Shown here one piece after another: positions 34,722 to 45,844 of a stretch of DNA of 64,000 nt. A model generated the notes under the pieces. That model was given only the letters and a program-made list of their open reading frames with translations. It made no database searches and had not been told where the DNA came from. The stretch comes from Hyposmocoma kahamanoa. Its lineage: Eukaryota > Arthropoda > Insecta > Lepidoptera > Cosmopterigidae. Where the stretch lies: the NCBI RefSeq assembly GCF_003589595.1, contig NW_020653856.1, positions 4,076,817 to 4,140,816 on the forward strand, read 5' to 3'. Each line of letters begins with the position of its first letter. Positions within the stretch are counted from its first letter, which is position 1. The translations under genes and the position numbers were made by a program.

Positions 34722-34990
34722 AGATTTAAATACAACTCTATGTTTAAGATTTAGAAGCAATTCTATGCTGTCTAAGATTTAAATACAATTCTTTGCTGTT
34801 TGAGATTTCAATTCAACTCTATGCTATTTAAGATTTCAATCCAAGTCTGTGCTGTTTAATATTTAAATTCAACTGTATGCTGTTTAAGATTTCAATCCAA
34901 GTCTATGCTGTTGAAGATTTAAATCCAAGTCTGTGCTGTTTGATATTTAAATTCAACTCTATGCTGTTTAAAATTTAAAATCAACTGTAT
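34722..34990 (+). repeat. Minisatellite, 28-bp unit, about 9-10 copies
   Basis: Units such as TGCTGTTTAAGATTTCAATC plus CAAGTCTA repeat with substitutions and occasional indels across about 270 bp. AT-rich and non-coding. Confidence 0.85.
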
Positions 34991-35024
34991 GAAAAACACT
35001 TTTCAATTTCAGAAATATCAAATC

Positions 35025-35215
35025 CAGCAGTGGTGTAGCAGTAGAGCTCCTCGTGAAATCTTACCTATTTGCCAGACGCTATACCAACTAAGCCACGGAA
35101 CGAACCAACGGACCTCACGAATTTTTCTATGTGCTTGCGTCGTGTATTTGTACTTGGTCTTTCAACGACTCTTTAGTCGTAGCGCCATCTATGAGAAATC
35201 TTTGACAGATTTATC
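35025..35215 (-). mobile_element. tRNA-derived SINE chimera
   Basis: Minus strand: leader AAGTACAAATACACGACGCA, then GTTCCGTGGCTTAGTTGGTA and TAGCGTCTGGCAAATAGG. Where the B-box should follow, it switches to GATTTCACGAGGAGCTCTAC, which belongs to the GGGCGCAGTGGCAGTG family. A template switch or nested insertion could explain this. Confidence 0.6.
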
Positions 35216-35292
35216 ACCCAGTTAGTACCTTTACAGCTACCAGTCCTGGCGAGAGATGTCGCTATTCACTGTATTAATTAAATTTTTATTGA

Positions 35293-35520
35293 TACATTGG
35301 ACTTGTCAACAAAATGTCTCAGAATGACGGGCGCGGTGGCAGTGCCCCTCAAATTTTTGCAATTTAAAGCTCTGAGTGGCACTGCAACTGCTGTGGACCG
35401 GCGTGTAGCTTACCGCCAGACACACGACTTGTTCATCCCTGTGTGTCTATGGTGATACAGGGTTTCCTTAGTGCGGGGAAATGAGTGTTATTATTATTAC
35501 TATTATTATTATTATTGAAA
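35293..35520 (+). mobile_element. GGGCGCAGTGGCAGTG-family copy fused to tRNA-SINE tail
   Basis: 35293-35440 has GACGGGCGCGGTGGCAGTGC and TGTGGACCGGCGTGTAGCTT. At about 35440 it switches to the body and tail of the second tRNA-SINE family (TGTGTCTATGGTGATACAGG and a TTATTATTATTA run). Confidence 0.65.
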
Positions 35521-35560
35521 AGCAGCTATGAGTTATGCTAGCGATTAAGTTATTTACTGT

Positions 35561-35566
35561 TTTATT
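35561..35566 (-). terminator. Poly(A) signal AATAAA (minus strand)
   Basis: TTTATT on the plus strand, shortly after the stop codon of the lysine-rich exon, in ACAAATAAAACAG context. Confidence 0.5.
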
Positions 35567-35575
35567 TGTCTAGAT

Positions 35576-36093
35576 TTAAGCACTTACATTCTTTTTCCAC
35601 TTCTTAGGCTTATGTGATTTTTTGTCCTGTTTCCATTTCTTATTTGGCTTCGGTTTATAACGTTTTGGTTTTGACCACCTCGAATTTTTACTGTCATCGT
35701 ATTTAGTACCTTCGGGTTTGAATAAGGATTCTGTTTTCTGTTTCTTTTGTAGTTTTTGGCCTGTCCAGTAGTCTCTATCCTCCTGATTGTTGACTACCTT
35801 GGATTTAGTCGAAGCATCTTTACTTCTTGGGTGTTTCTGGTCATACGAGATGTAAGTTTCTTGATTCTGAATTGATTTTGAAGTAAACGGTTTTATTCCT
35901 GTAAAGTACTCTTGAACATTTTGTTTTATATTAGCCCAAATAGTGTCTTCGGGTTCATGGTCGTTTAATTCTATGTCAATTAAAGTTTCTGCTTGCTGGT
36001 TGGATCTTGGTCTGGACCAGATGTGTATGACGTCATTTTTGTTGTCTTGGCGATGAGGACGCACGAATCTTTTCTTTAATAGATGGATTAAAC
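35576..36093 (-). CDS. Terminal exon of an unrecognised lysine-rich protein
   Basis: On the minus strand an acceptor (ATTTACAG) at 36094 opens an uninterrupted frame of about 172 codons to TAA at 35578-35576. The first base pair completes a codon from an upstream exon that I could not find. The peptide runs LIHLLKKRFVRPHRQDNKND, has an acidic stretch (IDIELNDHEPEDTIW), several Ser/Thr/Lys segments and a very basic C-terminus (KPKKWKKNVSA). No signal peptide, membrane segment or known domain is seen. A poly(A) signal AATAAA lies 10-15 nt downstream (35566-35561, minus). A GTAAGT near 35587 could be a donor, making this an internal exon instead. The basic tail suggests nucleic-acid or nucleolar association, but that is only composition. 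Confidence 0.55.
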
Positions 36094-36306
36094 CTGTAAA
36101 TTGTAAAATAATGGATAAGGATCGTAAAACAAATAATAACTACATAACATAATAAAACCAGTCTGTACAGCGCGTCAATGCCTACATCACGCGTCACTCG
36201 GAGCATAGGGTTGTCACATACTTATTTTAATTGCGCGGCGGATGTGCACACATACAAGCCGCGTTGCTACTTTTTATTTATTATTTATTTTGTGATACCA
36301 TGTGAC

Positions 36307-36525
36307 GGGAGTGTTCGTTCAGGGAAGTTCAGAAATAGGGAAGTACCCTACCTATTTCAGACGCCAAGCAGTAGTGTGAGCATAACCGCGTTTCGGTTTC
36401 GAAGGGTAAGGGTGCTGGTGGAATTACAGGCGCACGGGACCTGTCAACTTATGTCTCAGGGTGACGGGCGCAGTGGCAGTGCCCCTCAGATCTTAGTGAT
36501 TTAAAGCTCTAAGTGATGCAGTACA
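36307..36525 (+). mobile_element. GGGCGCAGTGGCAGTG-family retroposon
   Basis: TTACCTATTTC-like start, GGTGCTGGTGGAATTACAGG and GACGGGCGCAGTGGCAGTGC, truncated before the GGACAGGCGTGT part. It lies upstream of the lysine-rich exon, antisense to it. Just left (36225-36275) is the GCACACATACAAGCCGCG motif also seen at 54480. Confidence 0.7.
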
Positions 36526-36734
36526 ACAGACACGTATGTTCAGTCGAACTACGACGCTGATTATTCTGCCAGGTCCCAATGTGAGCAGGTATAAAATTTT
36601 AGCGAAGCGTTAGTTTGTTGGAAAAACAAATACCTAGATACGAAAAAAATAGTTACATTTCCAATAAGGTAGTGTATGTAGAAGTAAATTATTTTAAGTT
36701 GAACTATATTTTTTTTATAATACCAGGTGACGGC

Positions 36735-37520
36735 ACGAACAAGTCGACACGCCTGCTCATACCATTTGCAGTGTTAGTCAGAGCATTACATCATAAAGAT
36801 CTGAGGGCATCGCCACCTTTGTTCAAAACTCTTAACATACTACCACTGCCTTGTATGTACATTTTTGAGGTGTCTAATTTTGTCAAAAAAATTATAAACT
36901 TTTTAAAAGGACACGGGACGTTCACAACAGAAATGTAAGACACCCAGACAGATTAGTAAATCACAGTAGTACCAAATTAAGTTACTACCAGAGACAATGT
37001 GGAGCCATGTTTGTGAAAATATATAATACTTTACCCTCTAATAATATAAAATATATAAATAGTAATCATTTATTTAAACGTAAGCTGACGTCATGGCTGA
37101 GAGATAAAAATTTCTACTCTATTACAGACTTCTTTTCATATAAAGCTTTTCAAATTTGGCTATAAGTATAATTGATTTGACCTACAATGACATGAATTTA
37201 TTTTATTATTATTATTTTTTACTTCTGCATGACATGACAATAGCTTACAAGTACTTGTAACATGTATAATTAATAACTATAGCTACATTACTACAATTAG
37301 CTTCAGATTTATAAAATTTGTTTAAAAATGAAAGAGATTTGTAATGTATTATATATATTGACTATGTATTGAAATAAAATTAGAACTTTAACTGTTTAAC
37401 TGTCTACTGACATTATTTGTAATTTAATCAATTTAATTCAATCACTATAAGTATAATTTTGCATGCCAATTGTGTTCCATCTTTTGTTCACCATATTTTA
37501 AGCAAATAAATTTTCATTTC
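36735..37520 (+). mobile_element. LINE ORF2 3' fragment with 3' UTR
   Basis: Decayed frames read PLFKTLNILPLPCMYIFEV, GAMFVKIYNTLPS and LFKRKLTSWLRDKNFYSIT, typical of CR1/Jockey-type ORF2 C-termini. An AT-rich 3' UTR follows, ending near ATAAATTTTCATTTCATTTC at 37500. A distinct family from the fragments at 18830, 50505 and 61690. Confidence 0.7.
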
Positions 37521-37524
37521 ATTT

Positions 37525-37705
37525 CCACTGCGCCTGTTACCCTGAGACATAAGTTGACAAGTCTCATGTGCCTATAATTTCACCAGCATCGTTACCCTAC
37601 ACAACCGGAACACAGTAATGTAACCATTACTCCTAGGTGGTAGAAATAGGTAAGGTGGCAGTACTTCCCTTGGCGAGCTCTTTCACAAGGAGCTCTACAG
37701 CTTTC
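37525..37705 (-). mobile_element. GGGCGCAGTGGCAGTG-family retroposon (5' part)
   Basis: Minus strand: AGAGCTCCTTGTGAAAGAGC, TACTGCCACCTTACCTATTT, GGAGTAATGGTTACATTACT and CAGGGTAACAGGCGCAGTGG. Confidence 0.7.
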
Positions 37706-38214
37706 GCCATCTATTTTTAATAATTTCGTGATTTGTGAGGAAGGCATTGCCTTGTTCCCTCCTACTATAGATCGTAACTCTGAAAAAGGTCAATATTCTG
37801 TCTTATTTCTAGATAGCACTGATCAAAAGCCTGGAAGTGGTTAATTTTAGATAAATGGCCATAGCCATATAAATTAATTTCTCTGTAATATGAAATCGAA
37901 GAAGTCGTTTTCTTACTTGTAATTTTATTCAAATATTGGTCATGAGCTAAAATAATTTTCTGAACTATGACAAATATGCGTGTCAACAGATGGCATAGCC
38001 GCCAGACCCAAGTAGAATATGTAGAGGATCTCGACGTGCTTGTAAAATTAAAGACGAATTAAGTTGACTGTAATATATTGGCAATAGGTAGCTGGTTTAC
38101 AGGAGTAGTGCCATTAATCGCTAAACAGTGGTGGTTTCTTATGAAAGTACAATTCAAAAGTGAACGTCCTTTTTGACCTTTTTGAGTTCATACAAAAAGT
38201 TCGTTAAATTGTGT

Positions 38215-38505
38215 GTGCGTTCGCAATAGATGGCATTGTGTTTTACAGACTAGTTTATAAATTAACTCTTAATAATATGGGTAGCTGACGCTAATATTAA
38301 ACAAAGTACAAGAATATCAGGCAGTATCCATAAAAATGGATGCAATAAGCGCCATCTAGTTGATTTGTTTGTTATCACTAGAAATTAAAGTAGCTTTGAT
38401 AAATTGTAGCTCGTCAATGTCAAACAAATTAGATAAAAAATAGCTATTTGGTACACGTCGCCACATCTGGTATACCAATACGTACTAAATACCCGACTAC
38501 GCTGT
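38215..38505 (+). repeat. Unnamed interspersed repeat, copy B
   Basis: Aligns with 30540-30890 through AATAGATGGCATTGTGTTTT, TAAGCGCCATCTAGTTGATT and ACTAAATACCCGACTACGC. Part of the same repeat may begin near 37925 (ATGAGCTAAAATAATTTTCT). Confidence 0.65.
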
Positions 38506-38809
38506 TTTGTATTGCGATTACAGTCCATGCTCCCACGTAAAGAATCATAAGATCAAACTCACATCTTGGGGATGTTTTAATGCATTGAAAGGACTAAACA
38601 TACGCATTATTTTTCATGCATTATATATTTTTTTTGCTTTCGATAGATTATGTAGAAGAACTCGATGTCTATATAGTGCGTGTGTACTCTATGTGCATCA
38701 TTTATTCTGCCTATACCTTTTTATTAGTGATATCCTTGCATCATATTGTAATACCTTTTCTGGGCTTTTATATTTGCTTTTTAAGCGTCTGCCATTTACT
38801 TTGCTTTTT

Positions 38810-39275
38810 AACCGACTTCAAAAAAAAGGAGTAGGTCCTCAATTCAACTGTATGTTTTTTTGTTGTATATACGTATGTTACGCGATAACTTCGCCACTTG
38901 TGAACCGATTTTAATGACTCTTTTTTTGTTGAAAAGAGGGTACCTCCATAGTGGTTCCATTAAATTTTGAAGAAAATCATCCACCTCTAAGGGTGGCTGT
39001 TCATCATGAAGAGTCATTTTTACAAATAGCGCGTAAATTTTATTATAAGGAGCAATTATTTTAATCGTTGATTTTGCTATTCTCCAATTCAAGGCGTTTT
39101 TCTCCCTCAATATACTTTGAGTAGTGAGAACCGATTTTTATTATCTCCTGTGTCAAGTTCCGTATAGTGGCGAACTAGGGGATGAATCCGGGTTTGCGCA
39201 CTTTCCGGTAACCGATTTCAATAAAACTTGGCAAATAGATGTAATTCCACGTACTTTTGAGGTCGGTTTTTTTAG
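38810..39275 (+). mobile_element. CCGACTTCAAAAAA-family repeat, long copy
   Basis: Begins AACCGACTTCAAAAAAAGGA, then ACGTATGTTACGCGATAACT, GAACCGATTTTAATGACTCT, and a 3' part ending GTACTTTTGAGGTCGGTTTT. Both ends show CCGACTTC/GAGGTCGG-like motifs in mirror. The right half recurs at 52945-53245. Confidence 0.7.
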
Positions 39276-39951
39276 TACTCTGTACTGAGATTATTTAAAA
39301 TTTTCTTTAGTCAAAACTTGAAAAAATTATTGCTTAGCAATACGACCCTATTGCACTTTGTTTTTTGTATCTTTATTATGGATGGCGTACCATTAAAATA
39401 TTAGCCCCCTGAGCTAAGATGATAATACAAAAAAAATGTTTATTTTTGGTATATTTATCATGTTTTGTCAAAGGTTACGGAACAAAAGTTGTTATTGATG
39501 TTAGGCATCTAGTCTCGTTAAGTATTTAAAAAATAACCCTGTATAAATAACAGAAAGAAGGATGTCGAAAGCTGAACAAATAATTATAAAATCAAGCAAG
39601 AACAGTTCATGGACTTTGCTATTATAATTTTACGTTTTAATTTATGCAATTGCCTTTTTTGATGCTATTATAATGAATCACAAGTATTGATAGGTCTCTT
39701 TAATTAATGCACATCGTCAAAAACACTGGATCACAAAATATATGGGATGTTGCCAGCTTTCTTTTAACCATAAAACTGGCATTACTTTACACTTTTCTGT
39801 TGAATGCGTAAGAAGATTCTCAGAGCTAAAAGAGAGAAGAAGAATCCAGAACAGTACATCAAGTTATATGCATTCTTTTACGAATATCATCTATAATTCA
39901 ACGAAACAAGATCCGCAGTGTGAAACTTGATGTGATTTTATCAGCAGTAGC
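39276..39951. other. No gene recognised
   Basis: A short open frame at 39742-39930 (CVRRFSELKERRRIQNSTSS) ends in a hAT-like piece (SSYMHSF..) only by vague resemblance. Not called. Confidence 0.35.
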
Positions 39952-40179
39952 CATTGACTTACAATTATATGGACGTCGGGTCCGCGCTAAAAAGTGTCCG
40001 CACTTGTAAGGCGCTAAAATCATATACAGAGCGCCAAACTCCGCTTTAGTCTTCATTTGTTCGACTGACAGCGCGATACTGCGATGACATTACAATTTAA
40101 ATTTCGAATAGGTTGACTTGGGACATTTTTTTCGTGGTTTTTGTATTAGACCCGTCGTCCATTTATTTGTAAGTCAATG
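39952..40179 (-). mobile_element. hAT-like MITE, copy 2, 8-bp target duplication
   Basis: 228 bp with ends CATTGACTTACAATTATATG and its mirror, opposite in orientation to copies 1 and 3. Flanked by exact GCAGTAGC at 39944-39951 and 40180-40187. Confidence 0.92.
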
Positions 40180-40524
40180 GCAGTAGCAGTAGAGTTAGAG
40201 AGTAACATTTTCATACAAAACTGAGGGCATACTTGCTTGGGATATATTTAGTACGTTTTGATGTACACGTTAGTTACCGAAAGGAGTTAGTAACTTCTAA
40301 TAATAGTGCTTGACGTTGTACATAAAGGAATTTTTGCAAGAGCAGTTATTGTTGATAACTCGTGTTCAAGTGTAAGGGCTATTCAAGAATACTATAATGC
40401 TACAGAGTGCTGAATATGTGTCATAGATTATTACGCTGTGTTAAGAGAACTGTTCTACCTGGCCTAGTACTTTGATCGCATCGAGTATATATTTGATGGC
40501 TATTGAAATAATATAGGAGATGTA

Positions 40525-40802
40525 GCTGAAGAGTTCATCCAGGGAAATACTGGTACCTTACCTATTTCTGTCGCCATGCTGTAATGTGAACATTACAGTG
40601 TACCGGTTTTGAAGGGTAACCGTGCTGGTGAAATTACAGGCACTTACTGGACTTTTGTCTCAGGGTGAAGGGCGCAGAGGCAGTGCACCTCAGATCTTTG
40701 TGGTTTAAAGCTCTGAACGGCACTGCAACTGTTATGGACAGGCGTGTCGTTTACCATCAGGCGCATGACTTGTTCGTCCCACCACTTAATATCATACAAA
40801 AA
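40525..40802 (+). mobile_element. GGGCGCAGTGGCAGTG-family retroposon, near full length
   Basis: From AGAGTTCATCCAGGGAAATA through TACCTATTTCTGTCGCCATG, GGGCGCAGAGGCAGTGCACC and TGTTATGGACAGGCGTGTCG to CACTTAATATCATACAAAAA. Confidence 0.75.
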
Positions 40803-40994
40803 AAACCATTATTTCTCCTAAGGCCATGGTTTTCTCAAATCTGTAGAGAATGTTTTATTTTCTTCGAAAATGATTCTAAAGTTGTAACTTTTGCATATGT
40901 CGTTGCGTTTAGTGTAATAAGGTCACATTTTCACAACTTTTCCAATGTTGACAACTTTTCCAATTGGATTTATGGGCTTTAGATCGCAAAAATC

Positions 40995-41130
40995 CAAATG
41001 GCAGTGTCCTTCGGATCTTTGCTATTTAAAGCTCTGAGAGCCATTGCAACTGTTATGGACAGGTGTGTCGCTTACCACCAGGCGCACGACTTGTTCGTCC
41101 CGTCACTTGGTTTCATAAAAAAAACCGTGT
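40995..41130 (+). mobile_element. GGGCGCAGTGGCAGTG-family retroposon (3' end)
   Basis: GGCAGTGTCCTTCGGATCTT, TGTTATGGACAGGTGTGTCG and CGTCCCGTCACTTGG, with an A-rich tail. Lies only about 190 bp from the previous copy, same orientation. Confidence 0.75.
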
Positions 41131-41744
41131 TTACTCAATACCAGTGAGTTTTATTACTTGATATCCAAAAACTAGAATGTTTATGTTAAGCGCGTACGCA
41201 AGACCCTCAGTTGTAAATAGATGATTTTTTGAATATTTTTTTAATGTAACAGTTTAAAACGCATGCAAGTATCTCCTCACTCACAAAACTTGTATTAATG
41301 CATTTGTGCAGAAATAGAGCCTTATGTAATCTACGACGATCTCGCAATAGGCGCTGGTAATGGCATATCTATGAATAATAGCTAGGTTTGTCAAAAAAAT
41401 AATACTGAATTGTATTATTATGGGTTTATTGCAAAACCAATCTCTTTATATTAAAAAAAACATACAATATCACGTAGATTCAAATACCTGAATCAATCCC
41501 ATTATCATTAAACAAACTACACTTTATACATTTTTAAATATAAATATAAATACCTCATTTTACTAAACATAATAATAAGTTAAGTAATATTATTATAATC
41601 TCATTCTTCTCTGTCGTTTAAAGAAGATATATTTAAAAAAAGAGAAAAGAAAAAGATTTTAGCTACCAAGTAGCCACAAAGCAATGATTTCTTAGCTTTT
41701 CGCTATTGCTATTAGTTGTCCTCAGACTTGTTCCCTGAACGATG

Positions 41745-42010
41745 TATCTTGGACCTTTTCAAGACGAAATTGAATAGGTATTATTCAGTGGCATGTTCCA
41801 TCGTCGTCACTTTCCGTCCGATGAGATGGAGGTGGAATGCGCACGTAAATATTTAATAATAAAAAAACAATTCTATATATGTTATATTTCTATAACAATT
41901 ATATACTTAAATTCGCGTATGTTTGTTTTTTCAAACAAACCAACGTTTCGATTGGGACCCGTAAACAGCCTAAAACGTTAGTGCTTTTGAAAAAAAAAGG
42001 GAAGAAATAT
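41745..42010 (+). mobile_element. LINE 3' tail followed by a CAAACAAACC repeat fragment
   Basis: 41745-41870 has CTTGGACCTTTTCAAGACGA and CCGATGAGATGGAGGTGGAA, as at 55505-55640. 41910-42000 has GCGTATGTTTGTTTTTTCAA and CAAACCAACGTTTCG, from the inverted-repeat family at 3246. Both lie just beyond the 3' end of the LPMO gene. Confidence 0.6.
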
Positions 42011-42071
42011 ACACAATTGTAATACAGAAAAAAAATAGTTTTAAATTTCTAACACAACTCAGAATACAAAA

Positions 42072-43714
42072 CTATTCAAGACCACCATCCAAATCATTAT
42101 TAACTTCTTCAACCAGCTTACCTTGCTGAGCGTCAAAGAATCCATTCTTCAAATAGTTAAACAATGGATTGGGTATCTCATTCTCCTCGGAATTACCAAC
42201 CAATTCCGCGGTCCCGGAATTTCCAATATTAATATCCGAACACGCCAAGAACTGCTCCTGATTACCGCATCCAAGACCTTGGGTACCGTTGTTGCAGATA
42301 CCCCAATTGTTACCAGCAGTGTACCTCCATTGCAAGACACAATGTTCACATACTAAATCTCGTGGAAGCCTATAATTGACGTTGTATGTCGTACTACCTC
42401 TAGTTGGATAGTATTTCGTGCCGCCATTTTCGAGTTCTAACACGTATTCGTCGAAGCATTCCTGATCATTTCTTTCAGGATCCGGGCATATTTTGAACTC
42501 CCAGAAGCCCAAATGTGAAGCAGTTATTTGCACCGTTGTTGTGATTGGGGAGCCTGGCGTGTATCGAGCGACGATGATTCCGTCCCCGTAAATGCCACCA
42601 AGCTCGTGAGGTCTTGGTTCAGGTATGTTGTACGCGTCGCCACAAATACCACACCTGAAATTTAATTGCGGTCTGTTTTTAGACGTTATGTTGCCATAGT
42701 TAGGAGTTTCATTCGTTTCTAGATTCTCTCTCAGAATCAACGTGCACGATAATTTGAAGTCCTGTCATATGAAGGCAAGATGACGTCAAAATACATGGGC
42801 GTAATCTGGATCCCTGTTGTCCGTAATAAAGATTAATTATTATGATTATTATTTTGCAGCAGAAAAGAGCTGTAAAGTAAGTAGTGTGGAACGTTTTTGA
42901 ATTGAGCTATCTCAGTACCTAAAAAGCGCTTTGCTTCTTCATCAATAGTGCGTACAACAAAAGAAGGAGAGACAAACTCTACACGGCCCGTATTTCCCAA
43001 CAAGGACAATTTAGAACTATGATGGGCTCCGGATGAGGAGGTCTCGATTGGCGGTAGAACCGATTTAGGAAATAAACTTTTTTAAATTGGTTCTGGATTA
43101 GTTCCGGGTGGTGCTTTGGTACTTCCTAGCTCGGGACCATGTACCATAAAGTTATTTTTAGAGAAACGCGTAGGTACCATAGTTGGTCTCATAAGCACTT
43201 AACATTAGGATATTTCAATGCAATCCGAAAATAGTTAGAGCAAAGAAGCAATTGGATTTATGGAGTAATAACATTGTTCAAAATTAGGTACCAGTCTAGT
43301 GACTGCTCATGTTTTATCACATGGGATAGAGATTTAAGGGATCGGGATGTATTCTCATGCTCACTGTTATCTGTAAGATTTATTCCTTTAAGACATTCTT
43401 GGAAAAAAGTTGATTAAAAGAGACTAGTTAAGGAATTTTAACCACCTCTAAAAGTCATATATTTACTGCCTCATGCAACGGTATTCAACATCAACAATAT
43501 AGAATAAAAATAATTTGAATTTATATACTCACTTGCCCCCGTTGGTAGACCATTGCACAGAGAAGCCCCCGCAGTTTAGACCATCGTCATCATAGTTATG
43601 CTTAGTGGGGAAGCCGAATCTCCAAGCTGATGCTCTCGAAGGAGGCTGGAACACTCGACCATGGCCCAACGCGCATGCCAGCAACGACGCTAGGACGAGA
43701 ATGGTTGGTGACAT
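42072..43714 (-). CDS. AA15 lytic polysaccharide monooxygenase (secreted), complete
   Basis: Two minus-strand coding exons, 43714-43533 and 42654-42072, join with codon K61 split (GT-AG intron, 878 bp), giving 254 residues. Residues 1-17 (MSPTILVLASLLACALG) form a signal peptide. Cleavage exposes H18 (HGRVFQPPSRASAW), the N-terminal copper ligand, and H108 in ITASHLGFWEFKICP is the second histidine-brace ligand. The core is Cys-rich (NCGG, CGICGD, CEHCVLQWRYTAGNNWGIC, GCGNQEQF). The aromatic F in QEQF probably fills the axial site, which is Tyr or Phe in the family. The C-terminus adds an Asn/Glu-rich tail. Known role of AA15 enzymes in insects: oxidative cleavage of chitin, or cellulose in some, in gut or cuticle. 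An acceptor (CTACCTTTCAG) directly precedes the ATG, so a non-coding 5' exon is likely. Confidence 0.93.
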
Positions 43715-43852
43715 CTGAAAGGTAGTTTTTAGTGTGAAATAGCCTTGTAAAGGGCTGTCTCATGACTAGCAATTGGATGTAAGTTTCATAGATTTATGAA
43801 GGATGAAAGGGAGGTACTTGCTCTGCAGTAACGGCTGAAAAATGAAAATGAA
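43715..43852 (-). promoter_or_regulatory. Splice acceptor adjoining the LPMO start codon
   Basis: On the minus strand TACCTTTCAG|ATG places a 3' splice site exactly at the start codon. The promoter is therefore probably further right, upstream of an unseen non-coding exon. No core promoter was identified. Confidence 0.4.
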
Positions 43853-43896
43853 ATAATAATAATAATAATAAATAATAATAATAATAATAATAATAA
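43853..43896 (+). repeat. (AAT)n microsatellite
   Basis: About 14 AAT/ATA units with one irregular step (AATAAATAAT). Confidence 0.95.
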
Positions 43897-45840
43897 CGCA
43901 CACACTCAACATGTTGTGAAACAAAATGTTGTAATTTTAATTATTGAAAAAAAAAAAAAAATCTAAGCTGTGTCTAATATGTATGTCTAAATAGTGTTGT
44001 GTGAAAAATAAGTCGTCAGTACAACATTAAAGCGTGAAACACTGTTGTTGTTCGTCTCCTCATTTTATATTATAAAGTAAAATTAGACCCGCCGCGGTCC
44101 CGACCCGCACCTGCTCTCGCCGTGTTTCACGCTTAAGTATTTATTTATTTTTATTTTTACATTTTAAGAAAATTGACGGATAAATAATACAATTATAGTA
44201 TACCTAAATATGAGTAACCCAATGCTATTTACGAATTGATACCAAGATTGACCAATCACAAAGAAAAAATTCGTCGATCCGACTGGACCAGTGTCTGTTG
44301 CGACAACGTACTCTTCAAATCCACCTTTGTGCTTGTTGCGGATATTTGTGTTGGATTTGAACGGCTTTTTTTGCTGTATCGATTAAAATAACAAAATGGA
44401 TTATTTTCGCTAAAATGATGAAAATGATGGTAGTAAAAACATGATAATAAAAATAAATATTGCGTTCAATTTACCTTTAAATTTTGGGACTTAATGTTTT
44501 TATAAGTAAGTCCTGTTGAGGTTGCTTTACAACGTTTTCCGTGTGTAAAGGAAGTTCTTACTGCGCATCGGCGCCGTTAACCTGTGTTTTATACGTAAAT
44601 TTATGTCACCCTTGGAAGGGCTTATCACAAGGTACTCCAGATAGCGATTTTGTGGCATTTATCATCGGTTTATACAATTCTATTATTTTTCAATCACTTT
44701 CTTATCTAGATAGAACGATTAAATGAGGGCTTGACATGTTTTTGAGGAAGTAAGTATATGATATGGAAAAGTAGGAAACGATATGAATACTAAATAGCGC
44801 ACGCAACAGTGATGTAGGCATCACAAACACGTAGGATAGTGATCTGCGTCGAATTTTTTTTTTGGATACATTTCAGAGTCTCCACTGTTCCTAATTCACA
44901 CTCCGGCCTTATGTCAATGACTAGGCCTTCGTTTGAAGCGCTTTGCATCCTTCTTCTTAGTACGTATGGCAAAGGAATGTAAGCGTAGTCCACATTTGTT
45001 TCAACACACGGGACTTCGAAACCGTAACACAAGTGTCACGCGGACAAACGACACGACCTAATGTCACGCACTGGGCCTTTGAGACAGCACGTACATTTTG
45101 CCGTGTCATACATTTATGGCGTGACAAGAACGTACAACATCGCGTAACATTATAGCAAGTGTGGACGGTGTCACATGTCACGGCCCGATCTGTCCGAAGG
45201 TGGTTACTTCAAAGGATTCAAATTTTCTGCCCTTGTCCGGGTGTGAGCAACCGTCCACACTTTTGTTTTTACCACACGTGACAGACACGATACAATTTTT
45301 TGCTAGAGCCTGGACGCAGTCGATGCGCACACGCCGCGCAGTGGATGAACAAAGAAGCTTGCTTTTCGTAAGATTTGCGGTGCCGCACTACGCTGCTGCC
45401 GTTAATTGTGACATTTAAAGAAACCAGTAAAAAAGTGACAGGTCGTCACTATTATTATTATTTTCTAGGTGAATAAGGTATGAAGTTACCGCACGAGAAA
45501 AGTAGATATGTTTTACTAATTTCATTTCTTTTTTTTGCACACTATTTTCTCGGTTTTGAGTTTTATATCCTATTACTTCAAATCAATTTGAACTTTTTTG
45601 TTTAGAAGGTTAGATTCAAAATGCCAAGTAATCCTTTGCACCAAAAATGCTCTTCCAGCTGCTGCTCTTTAAGTGTGACTTGACCCTTAGTTGTACCTAA
45701 TAAGCTACATTTAATTTTGGAAAATAACTAATCAGGAGAAAAGTTTAAAGGTTCTGTGAACGAAATTCGTCGATATTTTTTTAGGATTAAATAGAAAAGT
45801 TATAACATTGCCTATATGCATATTGTCGGTGTTTTGGAAA
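43897..45840. other. No gene recognised
   Basis: A tRNA-SINE remnant may lie at 44255-44310 (CACAAAGAAAAAATTCGTCG, ATCCGACTGGACC). 45030-45250 is moderately GC-rich with several TGTCACG-like words and overlapping short frames, none with a known domain. Confidence 0.4.
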
Positions 45841-45844
45841 AAGG

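Noticed and set aside
34722..34990. CRISPR-like array
   Set aside because: Repeats are head-to-tail without unique spacers and the DNA is insect; it is a minisatellite.
36178..36504. 108-codon plus-strand frame
   Set aside because: Entirely within repeat sequence (GGGCGCAGTGGCAGTG family and a GCACACATACAAGCCGCG repeat).
38507..38914. 135-codon plus-strand frame rich in Tyr, Leu and Phe
   Set aside because: Apparent membrane-like residues result from T-rich sequence, and the 3' part is the CCGACTTCAAAAAA-family repeat.
45161..45418. 85-codon frame in a moderately GC-rich patch
   Set aside because: Several frames are open on both strands there, with no domain or splice signals.
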